This document shows positions 1-11,500 of a DNA stretch of 21,898 nt, one piece after another; the stretch's first letter is position 1, and every line of letters begins with the position of its first letter. The translations under genes were made by a program, and so were the position numbers. The notes below the pieces were generated by a model. It was not told the origin of the DNA. It ran no database searches and saw only the letters and a list, made by a program, of their open reading frames with translations. Origin of the DNA: Zoopage sp. CT-All (Eukaryota > Zoopagomycota > Zoopagomycetes > Zoopagales > Zoopagaceae); NCBI GenBank assembly GCA_004114245.1, contig QZWS01000136.1, positions 642-22,539 of the forward strand. The letters run 5' to 3'.

Positions 1-1
1 A

Positions 2-2774
2 GCAGAGAAGGTCGACAAACTCAATAAGCCCACCTCCAGAGGTCGCGGCGTTTTTGTGTGGGCCAATGAGGTATTCCGCGAGGGCTACTTGGAGAAGGAC
101 ATGAAGATCTCGAGTCTCATCACCGAAAGCATCAACCCAACGCTGGATGAGATTCAAAAGTTTGCCAAGGGTGGTGTGGATGACGAGGACGGTGGTCTGG
201 ATCTCTCAGCTGTGGCACTGTCCGCCATGAGCACCTCAGTCACGGGCCATTTCCAGCCTGGCGAGAACGTCGAAGTGACGGAGGGAGAGTTGAAGAATGA
301 GAGGGGTACAGTTGATTCTGTCAACGGTGACATGGTCTTGGTTCGGGTCTGGGACGACAAACTCAAGGGCAATATTCTCAAGTTCCCGCCAACCCAGCTT
401 CGAAAGCTCTTCAAGGAGGGTGATCACGTCAAGGTCGTGAATGGAAAGTTCAAGGACGAGACCGGTTTGATCATCAAGATTGAGGATAGCGTTGTCACCA
501 TCGTCACGGACTTGAACGTCAAGGACATCCAGGTGTTCTCCAAGGATCTGCAAATGGCTGCCAACGTCGCCAGCGGAACTGGAACCATCGGCCAATATGA
601 GACCCATGACTTTGTCCAGCTCGAGTATGTATATCCTGACTGGTGGCTTTGCTTGGATGAGAGAAGCAAAATCTAACGGTTATCTAACATCGGCACGTTA
701 TTTTTTTTCTGTGTGTGTTCTTGTGTAGCGCCTCCACTGTGGGAGTCATTTACAAGGTCGAGCGTGGATTCGCTCGTGTCTTGGACCAGAGTGGACTGAC
801 AAGAGAGGTTGAGCCTCATCTGATCACGCAGAAGCGTGACTCTTCGCGTGCCATCGCCACCGATGGTGAGGGTAACAGCATCCAGGACGGTGACTCTGTT
901 CGAGAGATGGGTGGCAGCATGCGCGAGGGCAAGATCCTCCACGTGTTCAGGACCTTTGCCTTCTGTTACAACCGAGAGTATATGGAAAATGCAGGCGTCT
1001 TTGTACAGTCGACGCGTCTGCTGGTGAGCATGGCGTCCAAGAGTCGTTCGCAGCCGGGAATGCGTCTGGATACCATGAACCCTGCCATGATGAACATGAA
1101 CCGTGGCGGATTCAACAACCGTGGCGGACGTGGAGGTGGCATGATGATGATGGGCCGTGGTCGTGGTGGACGCGATCCCCTGATTGATAAGACCGTGACC
1201 ATCATCCGTGGACCACACAAAGGATACCTCGGCATCGTCAAGGACGCCTCGGACCTGACAGCACGCGTGGAGCTCCATACCAACTGCCGTATCATTACTG
1301 TCGAGAAGGCCAAGCTGGCCATCACAAAGTGCGTCCTCGTCCACTGCCACCGTTCTAAGATTTGCTGTGATTGTGTCCTCATTCATGAACTAACCATTGT
1401 TTTCCTTCCATTTCGTTTCACAGCGCCAATGGAACTACGACACCAGTGTCGAGCATGCCCGATATGAGTGCGCCTTCGACTCCTCGCGCTGGCAACTATG
1501 GCGGCTATGGCGGTTACGGCGGCATGACTCCTGTGAGATCAGGAGACATGACCCCGATGCACCCCTCCGGGTCCCGCACCCCGGCCTGGAACGCTGGCTC
1601 AAAGACACCTGCCTGGAACGCCGGATCCAAGACGCCAGCTTGGAGCGCCAGTGCCAGGACCCCCAACCCATACGCAGATGGCTCACAGACGCCTGCCTGG
1701 GACGCAGGTTCGAAGACTCCCAGATATGGTGGATCGTCTGCTTGGGATAGCGGCAGTCGCACCCCAGCTCACAGTGCTTGGGATGCTGGAAGCCGGACTC
1801 CTGCCCGTGGATCTGCCTGGGGCGACTCTGACTCTAGCTCGAGCCATAACCAAAATGGATCTTCAAGCGGATCTGGCGGGTTCCCTCAGACACCTGCAGC
1901 CAGTGGCGACTGGATGAACCGTGGCGTGCCCACCCCAGGACCCTTTGGCGCACCCTCACCCGCACCTTTCTCGAGCTACCCTTACACCCCAGGTCCATCT
2001 TCGAGCTATGATTCTGCCCCCACTCCCAGCAGCAACAACTTCCCCTCCACACCAGCAGCATCCTCCTCGCTTGGATCTGGTGGCGGTCAAGGAGGTCACC
2101 ATGCTGGCAGCAATGGTGGCGCACACGGTGCTAGTGTCGCAACACCCGGCGCAACCCCAGGAGCGTCCAACGCAAGACTGCAGTCCATCTCCACACCAGG
2201 CGCAAACCAGACTCCTCAGACCCCCGCTGGTGGACCCTCTGCTCCCATGACGCCCGCGAGCCACTTCCCCCAGACACCGTTCATGCCCACAGGAGGAGAT
2301 TACTCTGGAATGGATTCACACCACGGCCATTCAGGAGGCCAGGTCCCCGGCTATGGATCGGGTGCAGGCGCACAAGGCTCTGCTGGTCCTTCATATGATT
2401 GGGCCACCACCGACATTGAAGTCAAGATCTCGACAGGCAAGGATGGCTCGTCGTATGAGGGAGGAAAGTACAACGACGTATCGGGCCGGACGGTCAAGAT
2501 CCCTCCCAGGAGTGCGCTCTCGTCGATGGCCATGTGCGATGTCCGTTTGCTCAGTGGGCCCGATGACCGCAAGGTGATCCAGATCCCTGTGCAGTATCTC
2601 AAGCCCGTGGCGCCGCTCAAGAACGACGGTGTCAAGGTCCTCTCGGGTGAGCATCGCGGTGCGCTAGGCACGCTGATGGGCGTGGATGTGCAGGATGGTA
2701 TTGTCAGTTTGAGGGGCGAGAACATGTACAAAGTTTTGACCATGTCCGTCCTGGGCAAGTACTTGGGCGAGTAA
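2..2774 (+). CDS. SPT5: Transcription elongation factor Spt5, 5'-truncated by window edge
   Basis: Spt5 pairs with Spt4 (DSIF) on RNA polymerase II and promotes processive elongation. Exons are 2-624, 729-1328 and 1424-2774 (introns 625-728 GTATGT..AG and 1329-1423 GTGCGT..CACAG), giving 857 visible residues. The start lies upstream, so the acidic N-terminus and the NGN domain are missing. In order I see the end of the first KOW region (REGYLEKD), two tandem KOW domains (about 250-345 and 410-490), a KOW after the first intron (FRTFAF at about 945-965), an RGG/GRGRGG linker (about 1100-1170), a KOW with GPHKGYLGIVKDA (about 1205-1260), the TPAW repeat region, a Ser/Thr/Pro-rich stretch, and a final C-terminal KOW pair ending at a TAA. 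The match to human and fission yeast Spt5 is close along the whole length. It is convergent with SSB. Identification is very secure; the only gap is the missing 5' end. Confidence 0.96.
1578..1832 (+). repeat. SPT5: Spt5 C-terminal repeat region (TPAWNAGSK-type nonapeptides)
   Basis: Imperfect tandem repeats are encoded in frame. Two perfect 27-nt units encode TPAWNAGSK at 1578-1604 and 1605-1631. They are followed by degenerate units such as TPAWSASAR (1632-1658) and TPAWDAGSK (1689-1715), then longer units keeping the TP pair and an AWD core up to about 1832. The nucleotide copies differ mainly at third codon positions, so the repeat is held at protein level rather than freshly duplicated. 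In fission yeast the equivalent nonapeptide is phosphorylated at its Thr by Cdk9. That this Thr-Pro is a Cdk9 site here is inference from family knowledge. Confidence 0.9.
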
Positions 2775-3150
2775 GAAGAGAAAAGAAAAGAAAATTAATA
2801 ACAAATCAGCAAACGTTCATCTTATGCTTTGCCTTGTACACCTCCCCATGAACCAAGGACACACTGTGTTTTTTCGCTCGATAAACCGATATATGAGAAG
2901 AAATGTTGAGAGAAAAAAAAACCGTTCTGATTTTTTTTTATTTTTCAATGATGAGGGAAAAGAACAAAATAATACACAAAAAACTAATGAGAATGGAGTC
3001 GAGAACAGAGGAGGAAAAACCCTTCCTGCGAAAAGAAAGAGACGATGATATGGACAATAGAAGAACACGCACATTCTTTCAGTGTTTTATCTCTCTTCCC
3101 ACAGATCAGGTTCCACACCCCTCGAGAGCACTTAAGCCCCTTACCCCCCT
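2775..3150. other. Convergent intergenic region between SPT5 and SSB
   Basis: These 376 nt separate two stop codons facing each other, so they hold both 3' UTRs and both termination signals. The region is A-rich on the + strand (for example 2777-2808 and 2911-2960), with AATAA-like motifs just after the SPT5 stop (about 2793-2802). Next to the SSB stop the - strand carries runs of G (3118-3121, 3137-3140, 3144-3149). Short open frames here have no recognisable protein. I see no gene or RNA. Confidence 0.6.
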
Positions 3151-5472
3151 TTAGCGGGACAAAGCAGCGAAAGCCTTGGTGACAGAGCGCTTGAGCTTGC
3201 GCTGGGCAAGGACAAAGGTGTCCTTCTCGGCGAGCTCCTCGATCTGGAGAGCAGCCATGGCCTCCTCAAGAGCATCCTCGACGGCCTTCTTGTCACCACG
3301 CTTCATCTTCATGGCAACGTTGGGCTGTCCGAGGGTGTCCTGGATCTGGTAGACGTAGTGCTCGAGCTCCTGCTTGGACTGAACAATCTCCTCGTTCTTC
3401 TTGTCCTCATCCTTGAACTTCTCGGCCTCGCTGACCATGCGCTCGATATCGGCAGCAGAGAGACGACCAGCACCGTTGGAGATGGTGATGTTGGCCTTGC
3501 GACCAGTGGCCTTGTCCATGGCGGTGACCTTGAGAATACCGTTGGCATCCAACTCGAATGTGCACTCGAGCTCGGGGGTGCCGCGGGGCATGGGGGCAAT
3601 GCCAGAGAGCTCGAACTTGCCGAGCAGGTTGTTGTCGCGGGTCATGGGACGCTCACCCTCGTAGACGGGGAACTGGACGGTGGTCTGACCATCCTCGGTG
3701 GTGGTGAAGGTCTTCTTCTTGATGGTGGGGATGGCAGTGTTACGGGGAACAACAACGGCCATGACACCACCCTGCATCTCAACTCCGAGGGACAGGGGAA
3801 CGACATCCAAGAGCAAGAGGTCCTGGGTCTTGGCGTTACCGGCCTGGTTGGTCAAGACGGCGGCCTGGACGGCAGCACCGTAGGCAACGGCCTCATCGGG
3901 GTTGATGGACTTGTTCAACTCCTTTCCGTCAAAGAACTCCTGGAGAAGAGACTGGATCTTGGGGATACGGGTGGAACCTCCGACAAGAACGATCTCATCG
4001 ATCTCCTTCTTGGCGTACTTGGCATCCTTGAGCACCTTCTTGACGGGCTCGATGGTGTTGTTGAAGTGAACCGAGTTGATCTCCTCGAAACGGGCACGGG
4101 TGATGTTGGCCTGGAAATCGACACCGTCAAAGAGAGAGTCGACCTCGATGGTGGTCTGAGCCAACGAGGACAAGGTGCGCTTAGCACGCTCGCAGGCGGT
4201 ACGGAGACGGCGGGTGGCACGGGCATCGCCAGAGATGTCCTTCTTGTGCTTGCGCTTGAACTCCTCCTTGAAGTGCTCCAAGAGGGTCTGATCGAAATCC
4301 TCACCTCCCAAGTGGGTGTCACCAGCGGTGGCCTTGACGGCAAAGACACCTCCGGTGATGGTCAAGAGAGAGACATCGAACGTTCCACCACCCAAATCGA
4401 AAATGAGGACGTGCTTCTCCTTGGTCTCCTTGGAGTCCAAACCGTAGGCGATGGCAGCGGCAGTGGGCTCGTTGATGATACGGAGAACATCAAGACCAGC
4501 GATGGCACCAGCATCCTTGGTGGCGTGACGCTGAGCATCGTTGAAGTAGGCGGGGACGGTGATGACGGCCTTGGTGACGGTCTTGCCGAGCTTGGCCTCA
4601 GCAATCTCCTTCATCTTGACGAGGACCATGGCAGAGATCTCCTGGGGGGAGAACTCCTTCTTCTCACCCTGGTAGTCAACCTGGACGAAGGGGGCAGAGT
4701 CCTTGTCGATGACGGTGAAGGGCCAGTGCTTCATGTCAGACTTGACCTCGGGGTCATCGAAGCGGCGACCGATCAGACGCTTGGCATCGAAGACAGTGTT
4801 GGTGGGGTTCATGGCAGCCTGGTTCTTGGCGGCATCACCAATGAGGCGCTCCTGCTCCGAGAAGGCGACATACGAGGGGGTAGTGCGGTTACCCTGCTCG
4901 TTGGCGATAATCTCGACACGCTCACTCTCCCAGACGGCAACGCACGAGTAGGTGGTACTATTGAAGTGCAATCAAGTGGTGAGTCTCCAATTCATATCTG
5001 GCCAGGATGGTTCTATCTGTCCTCCCATGTCTGCACCCTTCTGACCCCCTACATGCATGTGCTCTTATTTGTTATTGTTGTTGTGATTTTTTTTTTCTTC
5101 TGCTGACTCTTTTCATTTTTCCTGCTTCTTTTTATGTGAGCGGTGCAGGATTCAAGCTATTTCAAACACAAGCGTGAGATCCATTTGAAAACTGCTGATC
5201 TCAAACTGCTGAAGACTTCCACACGGAGCAAAAGTCATCTACTCCTGCCCAGAGACTTGCTAACTGAGCGCCCCTCGCGCCATTGAGAGATGGTGGCGGC
5301 TAGACACACTGGTCTGATTCGGAAGTGAAAACAAATAACACGAGTGCATGCCGCGAGACTACCCCAGGTGCAGCCGCGGTCAAGAGAGAGACAGACAGAG
5401 GGTGTGTGTGGAACAGAGAGCAGAAACATACCCGAGATCGATACCGATGGCAAGGTCAGTGACTTCAGACAT
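3151..5472 (-). CDS. SSB: Ribosome-associated Hsp70 chaperone, Ssb type
   Basis: Cytosolic Hsp70 of the Ssb class binds ribosomes with the RAC co-chaperone (zuotin/Ssz1) and folds nascent chains. Exon 1 is 5432-5472 (start ATG 5472-5470, residues [14 protein letters not shown]). It is joined across intron 4958-5431 (GTATGT..TAG) to exon 2, 3151-4957, beginning [10 protein letters not shown]. The product is 615 aa; yeast Ssb1 is 613. The three Hsp70 signatures are present (GIDLGTTYS, residues 10-18; [26 protein letters not shown]), then the substrate-binding domain and lid. It ends [14 protein letters not shown], without the EEVD tail of Ssa-type Hsp70. An export-signal-like [10 protein letters not shown] stretch near the C-terminus also matches Ssb. 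Codons TTA, CTA and TCA are almost absent, unlike HIR3 next door, which indicates strong selection for high expression. Without intron 1 the gene would lose the first phosphate-binding loop, so a start at 4971 is wrong. Confidence 0.95.
4958..5431 (-). other. SSB: Long first intron of SSB
   Basis: The intron is 474 nt, four to five times the local norm, with donor GTATGT and acceptor TTCAATAG. It lies after codon 14 and splits the ATP-binding loop codon. On the - strand the first 70 nt are pyrimidine-rich with CA and CTGT microsatellite-like runs, and an A-rich tract (about 5088-5099) lies nearer the acceptor. I looked for box C/D and H/ACA snoRNA hallmarks, because animal HSC70 genes host snoRNAs, and found no convincing C/D pair. 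An expression-enhancing 5' intron is plausible but unproven. Confidence 0.75.
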
Positions 5473-5598
5473 GGTTGTATGTGCGGTGGTGTTGTGGAAG
5501 AGAGGAAGGAGGAGAAAATCAAAAAAAAAGACCGTCGATTGTTCAACAACACACAAAAGCCTCCAAATTTTTTTTTTTTTTATGATTGTTGCACGTGA
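5473..5598 (-). promoter_or_regulatory. Compact SSB promoter/leader, with CACGTG box and poly(dA) tract
   Basis: Only 126 nt separate the HIR3 stop (5599) from the SSB start, both on the - strand. The space holds a palindromic CACGTG (5592-5597, two bases past the HIR3 stop), a run of 14 A on the - strand (about 5568-5581), a second A/T run (about 5521-5529, T on the - strand), and a CT-rich leader next to the ATG. CACGTG is the classic bHLH (Cbf1/Pho4/Tye7-like) site, and poly(dA:dT) tracts exclude nucleosomes. The use of these elements here is inferred. The HIR3 terminator must also lie in or beyond this stretch. Confidence 0.5.
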
Positions 5599-8500
5599 TC
5601 AATCCGCCTTGGAATTGCGCCGACTGGTGGTGCGCGGAGCGGGAATAGGCGTCGATGTGGCAGCAGAGCTGTTATCCTCGGTCGACATGGGGCCACCACT
5701 GTCCTCAGGCTTCTGCCCACTTTCCGCATCTTGGGAGCCACTAGGTTCGGGCTCGGGTTCGGGTGCCCCTTCGTAATCTGTCGCCGGCCGCTCGTTCGCA
5801 CGATCCTGGCCTTGCTCCTCAGTCATATGAGTGTCGCCAGGCTCGTCGCTCGGGCCAGCCATAACGGTGTCCTCTTGAGAGTAGGCATTGTCGGGACCTG
5901 CCAATTTGCTTTGAAGAGTCTGAGGTGCCTTGAGTGAGGGTGGTGGGGCCTTGCACATGTTGGTTGCCCGCGAGGCCAGCTCGGCTTCGCTGATCTTTTT
6001 GCGAGTCTTCCAGTCTTGCATATCTGGCTCCACATCCATGGCCGAGATTGCGTCCGGATCCTTGGCACCAGAAGACGGTGCCGGCGATGAAGGTGCATCC
6101 AGACTCATTGCGGTTGGAAGTGGTATCGTCGCAGAGTTGGTAGCTGGATCCAGCTCAGAACGGTCATTGGTCTCTGCTTGATTCTCAACCTCCGAGCCTT
6201 TGGCGTCACTTGTTGAACTTGCCTGTGCATCTTGAGAAGCGGTCGCTGTGTTCGCCAATGCAGAACCTGTGCCCGCCTCGACCTCAACAGCCGTAGCGCT
6301 CAATTGTGCCATCTTGAGTCGAACTTCTTCCTGCCCACTCTCATCATCAGCGCCGAGCTTTGCCTTTGCAGTCTCGGCTTCGACTTCGGCAGCTTGTTTA
6401 GCTGTCACCGAATCGACGGCGCTAATGGCCGCAGGTTCATCCATCGTAGGTAGTTCAGGGTTGCCAGATAGCTGGCGGACCAGCTCCTTTGGATAGAGGT
6501 CAGCTCCTCCTACCTCCATGAAGAGCTTGCTATAGCACACAGCCAACAGATGACCCATCTGTCCCTCCGGTGCCATCTTGTCGTTCAGCTTCTTTAGCTC
6601 GCAAAGACGCTGCAATACAATCAAGCCCGGGAGTTTGGGCTCCTGGTCAAACATCTTGGCTTCGTAAATCGGCGCCTTTTCTCGGAACTCGGTTCTCGGG
6701 ATCACCTCCGCAACCGCCAAAACAGGATCCGGTCCAACGAGATCTCCCAAGACACTAAGATACGAGTCGTACAGCAGCTCCCATATCTCCTTCAGGTCGA
6801 GCAGCAAGCCCTGCGCACGTCGAATCTTCCTTGCCAGACTGTTCAAGGTCTCTACATCCTTTGTTTCCTTGGCTAGAATGATCAAGAACTTGGTGTACTC
6901 TCCCACATAGACAAAGTGCTTTCCGCTGCGCTCAAACTCCGGTTTCCACACTGAGCTCACCAAGGTCTTGAGGTTACTCTTGATCTGAAACAGACTGAGC
7001 ATCTCTGCTTTGGCGCGTTCGACATCGTGGTAGATGTGGTATAAAATCCACGCTTGCTATATAATTCAGACGTAAGGGACCTTGGTTAACAACAGCGCCT
7101 GACTCCGGAGAAAGCACAACTGCATCTCGCCACCTTGTAGCGAGCAGAATAAAATGTACGTACTCTGTAAACGGGCCGATGGTGCCAGTGGCGCTTGTCC
7201 GTATGTCGTATTCTTGCCAAAGCCTCACATAGCAGTCGGAAAGCGCGCAATCGCTCGCTCTTCTGCAGATCCTCTTCGTTCGAAGAGTTAGTTTCGATAG
7301 CCAGGAGATACTCCTTTGGTGGCTCAAAGATAAACGACTCTCCATCCGCAGCACTGAGCTTGGATTTGGTCAACGTCCTGTTGATGAGGGTTTCTACCAA
7401 AGATGGCTATCACATAGAAAGTCAATCGCTCGAGTCAGTACTTTTTCTTCTTGCCATCCAATGTTGCTAGTAACGTTGAGGCGTCATTACTATATGTGAT
7501 TACCTCAATCTTGTCCGTGTACAAGTATTTTGACAGAGTTGAAATAACCTTGTATGCCGCTTCAAAGATCTTCTCATTGCCAGGCTGTCCCGACCGGGCA
7601 GGGACCAAGTTGGCCGATATCCTGTATAGCGCTAGGGTCTGAGCAGGCTTCCCGTTGAGCTTCTCAATGCACTTTCCGAGCATAAGAGGTGTCCGCCAGT
7701 TCTGGTCGTTCAGGTTCAGCGAGCGCTTGAAGCAGAAGGCTGCAAATTTGTATACCTGCTCCTCTGTTGGTTCTGCAATAGAGATCATAACGGGTTCCCC
7801 AGCATCTGAAATACCCTCCTGTCCGGCGCTTCGGCGCATTGCTTCCATCCGCATGGGCTTGGACATAATACCATGGACCAGATTGCCAAAGTCAAACCAA
7901 AAAGCAGCTTGCTGTTGGTACCATTCCCGAGCAGCATCTGGCAATGCGACAATACCGCTGATATCGTTTGAATCCTCGCTCGCACGAGATTCCCCGTCTT
8001 CGGATGGCTCCAGCTTCTCGATAGTGGTGTTTTCACTCGAATCCAAACTTGATTCTGCATTGCGACTCTCTGGACGCGCGAGAGGCTCTGGATTGAGGGT
8101 GCCGTTCGTTGATCCTGGCACATGCTGAAGCCGCTTTGGTGTTATCCGGACGGCTTGTGAGAAGCAATGAAAGGCCCTCTTCTGTAGATCGGTAATCTTT
8201 GAATAGTTGTTCTTAATGTCGGATGCGCTGAACACCAGGTTTTCGTCCGCCAAGAAGGCATAACATGTCGCCAGCGCATACCACGAGTCCCAGCACGATG
8301 GATTAACATGGATATCTGTCCGGAATTGGTCGATGGCGTGCTGCAAGTCCTCCAGCGGTTTGAACTGGTTGTTCTTGGCCTTGTTCCGGAACTGAGCGAG
8401 GAATATCTTGCCCTGAATAGAGTAGATTCTCTTGTAGACGCATGGTAACTTGCTTGATGGAGGCTGGGTCATCGTTGGCAGTCGGCTGCTTGAGTTGACC

Positions 8501-11500
8501 TGGATGGCCTCTGCAAAGTTGATGTCAGAGGCGAGATAGCTGTCAATGAGCTGTCGATTCATTTCCAGAATGGAGTTGCTTTCGTACGGTGGAGAACCAA
8601 GAGCTTCTTCCACCCTGTCCACTGCATCCTTGAGGTCGCCTCTGACTTGACCACGTAGGACCCTGTCTGATAAGGATCGCTCCAGCAAAGGATAGAATTC
8701 TATCGCGGCCTTTTTGTCAAAGTCCACGGGCTCTGAAGAGTGTTCTATCGGGTATTGTCCATCCACCTATTGTAGACGATTGCATCCAAGATCAATATTC
8801 AAACTTGGCAGCCTATCACACTCCAAAATCTTAACAAGGACAGTCGGCGAGGTTCTTTTAACTTACACTCAACGAGATGCCATAGAAACAATAGTAGCAC
8901 TGATTCTCCTCTTTACGGTAAAACTCTCCACGCATAGGCGAGGATACCTTGAGTGCCAGTTGGATGAGTTGATCTAAAGTCAATAAAAAAAACCCCAGGC
9001 AGTGAGTGCTCTGTTCAGCACACACTTCGTAAAACACGTAAGAGTACCTGATCCAAAACTTACTGTTGTCGATCCCACAGATCTCACGGACGCCAAAGTC
9101 ATCATGCACCAGTGCAATGAGTTCCATGTATAACTCTCGAGAAGGGCAGGGGTAGAGTCCAAGCGGAGTTGAAGAATTACTCGTGAGCGGTTGTGAAAGG
9201 ACTCGCTGAACTGCATCCGCATCCAGCTCCAGAGCACTAGTGTCCAAGGGCTGCGTGCGCAATGGTAGAACTGGCTCAGACAATGATCCGTCCAGAACGC
9301 TATCGTCTTTTCCAATTGTTTCGTCCTGGAACCAGCCAGGAAGTAAGTGCAAGAGAACGAGCCATACTCGGACAAGAACGAGATTGAACTGGGAAAGATG
9401 GGGTCGGTGCTTGAGGAGATCCGAGTATGAGGTTTTGATGTCGTCGTCCACCAGCCTATCCTGGTGCAGCACGTTCACAAACCCCAGTCTCGCGATCACC
9501 AGGACGCAGCACACTAGAGTCTGCAGCTGACTACCATCAAGACTTCCTGTCAAATCGGAGAGTTTGGATGATTGAAGCGTCTCCCTCAACAGGTAAAGCG
9601 TCTGGCTGACCTGACCAAAAAGAAACCAGATCTCTACAGCCTCGCTCTTGTCTGTGATCGTGTTCACAAGCGTCTCCACCACCTGGATGAACATCCCAGT
9701 AATGCATTGGAATTGCTGTGTTCGATGTCCAAGGGCTTCGCAGGACTGAGATGATAAATGCAAAAGCAGAAGCTCTGATGTTAGGGAGCGTGTACAATGA
9801 CTTGCAAACAAGGTTGGTTGAGACTAGAGAACGTACCTTGTACAGCAGATTCATTAAACCCAGCTTCTCGGACAATGAGCCCCCGATGGTATCGATAAGC
9901 GATGTTTCTATTCCATTCTCACCAGCCGCCTGCAAATTGGTATCGTTTGTGAGGAAGATTGGCCCGAGCCTCGCCAGCACGGAGCTATAGTCTTTTTCCT
10001 CGAAAAGGCGTTCTGCATCCAGCACGTATTGATGTGTCTTAAGCCTTCCCAACCTCTCCTGCACGCTCTTGGCGTCCACCTTGGTGTCATATTTACTAAA
10101 TAGTCAAGACAAAAGCACCAGAAGGTCAGAAGATATTTGGTATCGGCTCGAAACCGTTCGTAAGCCCCTTCGCTTACCAGTTAGGGAGTGTGACGATTAG
10201 CGTAGAGTCGTCCTTGAAGAATGCCAGACAACGTTCGAATCGGGAAATTGCTTCTGACGCATTGCCCAAGCACTGCGCATGCCTTCCCTGGGCCCAATTC
10301 AACCTAAGGAAAGCGAAATATTTGGCTTGAGCTTGACATAGCTCCAAATGTAGGGGATACAGTCTGTTAAAAGCTAGACACTCACCTCAAAGCAGTAGAG
10401 CGTGTCCAGGTGCTTTCCTCTGCAATACAATCTCCTTCCGACCACTGCTTCATTACAGGATCCACACCTAGACCAGCTAGGTAGAGCCATCGCAAGTACT
10501 GCTCTTCCAAACGCTTCACGTTATCCGCATCTACTCTTTTCGCTCCTCTGCTCCTCCGGGAAATGACCGTGAAGGGCTGAAGAGTGGCGTGCACCAATTC
10601 GTCCAGATACATCTCACAGATAGAGAGCGGCAGCTACAAGAATTTTGTTAAGCCCAATTGAGTACAAGTTTCGCTGATTCCTGAGTGCAGATACACAGCA
10701 TTTTTGACATGAGCAACTCACCTCACGCGCGAGCCGAGGCCCAAGCCGATCGCCCTCTTGGTCTGTTGCCATATACTCCTGGTTGAGATACTCCAGCAGC
10801 TGATCAGCGATCGTTGAAATAATATCGCTGAGCACGGTTCGCATCCCGCATGGCCACTTGCGCTGCCAATTTGATCCTAACTCCGAACTGGCAAAGTTAG
10901 CCATGAACACGACAAGGAACTCGCATAGGTATTCGACTATGCCCGAGTTGCGCTCATTTGTTGTGTTAATGAATCTCAGAAGAAGCCCGCTATCGTGAAA
11001 CAAAGACGCTGCATCCTGCTCATCCTTCGCTTGCGTGAAAATGGCAAAGTGGTTTGTCTTTTGTCTATTGAAGGTTCATTTCATTTGTATGCAACGCAAA
11101 CAAAAGTGTCAGCCTCTTCGTTCTCGCGTAGTGTCTCTCACGCGACAGTTACTAAAAGCACAATGTGAACATTACTGTTGAACATGTTCAATCGTGGATG
11201 CTTGAACGAGGGCGTTGGGTCGTTCCAGGTGTTTGTTGAAAGTTTGTAACAACGCTGAAAGACCATGTGGAAATATTTCGTCCGACGTTCGAGAGTTGGG
11301 AGAAGTGCCAGCAATGTGGCCGTTTTCGAGATCCAGGCCAAACTTGGAGAGGACGACCCTATACTTTGCCAGTATTTCCAATTCCTCTTCTTCGCGCTTC
11401 TTTTTGGTAACCTCGAACTGGTCCAGTTTGTCCCTGACCCGTTTCGATGTGCTATAACAAGAGTATGTAAAGGTTCAGTGGCCAACTCACGTGCGCATTG

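Noticed and set aside
673-1386. A 237-codon open frame on the - strand opposite SPT5
   Set aside because: His/Thr/Ala-rich shadow of the Spt5 coding frame, crossing its exon and intron edges. The + strand has an unbroken match to Spt5.
3358-5106. A 582-codon open frame on the + strand, antisense to SSB
   Set aside because: It is rich in Leu/Gly/Val/Asp, resembles no protein, and runs on through the SSB intron. It exists because SSB avoids TTA, CTA and TCA codons, which leaves the opposite frame without stops; this artefact is well known for Hsp70 genes.
5041-5280. Candidate box C/D snoRNA in the SSB intron (AGATGAC-like C box on the - strand)
   Set aside because: No D box (CTGA) at a suitable distance and no terminal stem were found, so it does not reach the evidence standard.
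10215-10245. GTTCGAATC resembling a tRNA B box
   Set aside because: It lies in a conserved HIR3 coding exon, with no A box or cloverleaf around it.
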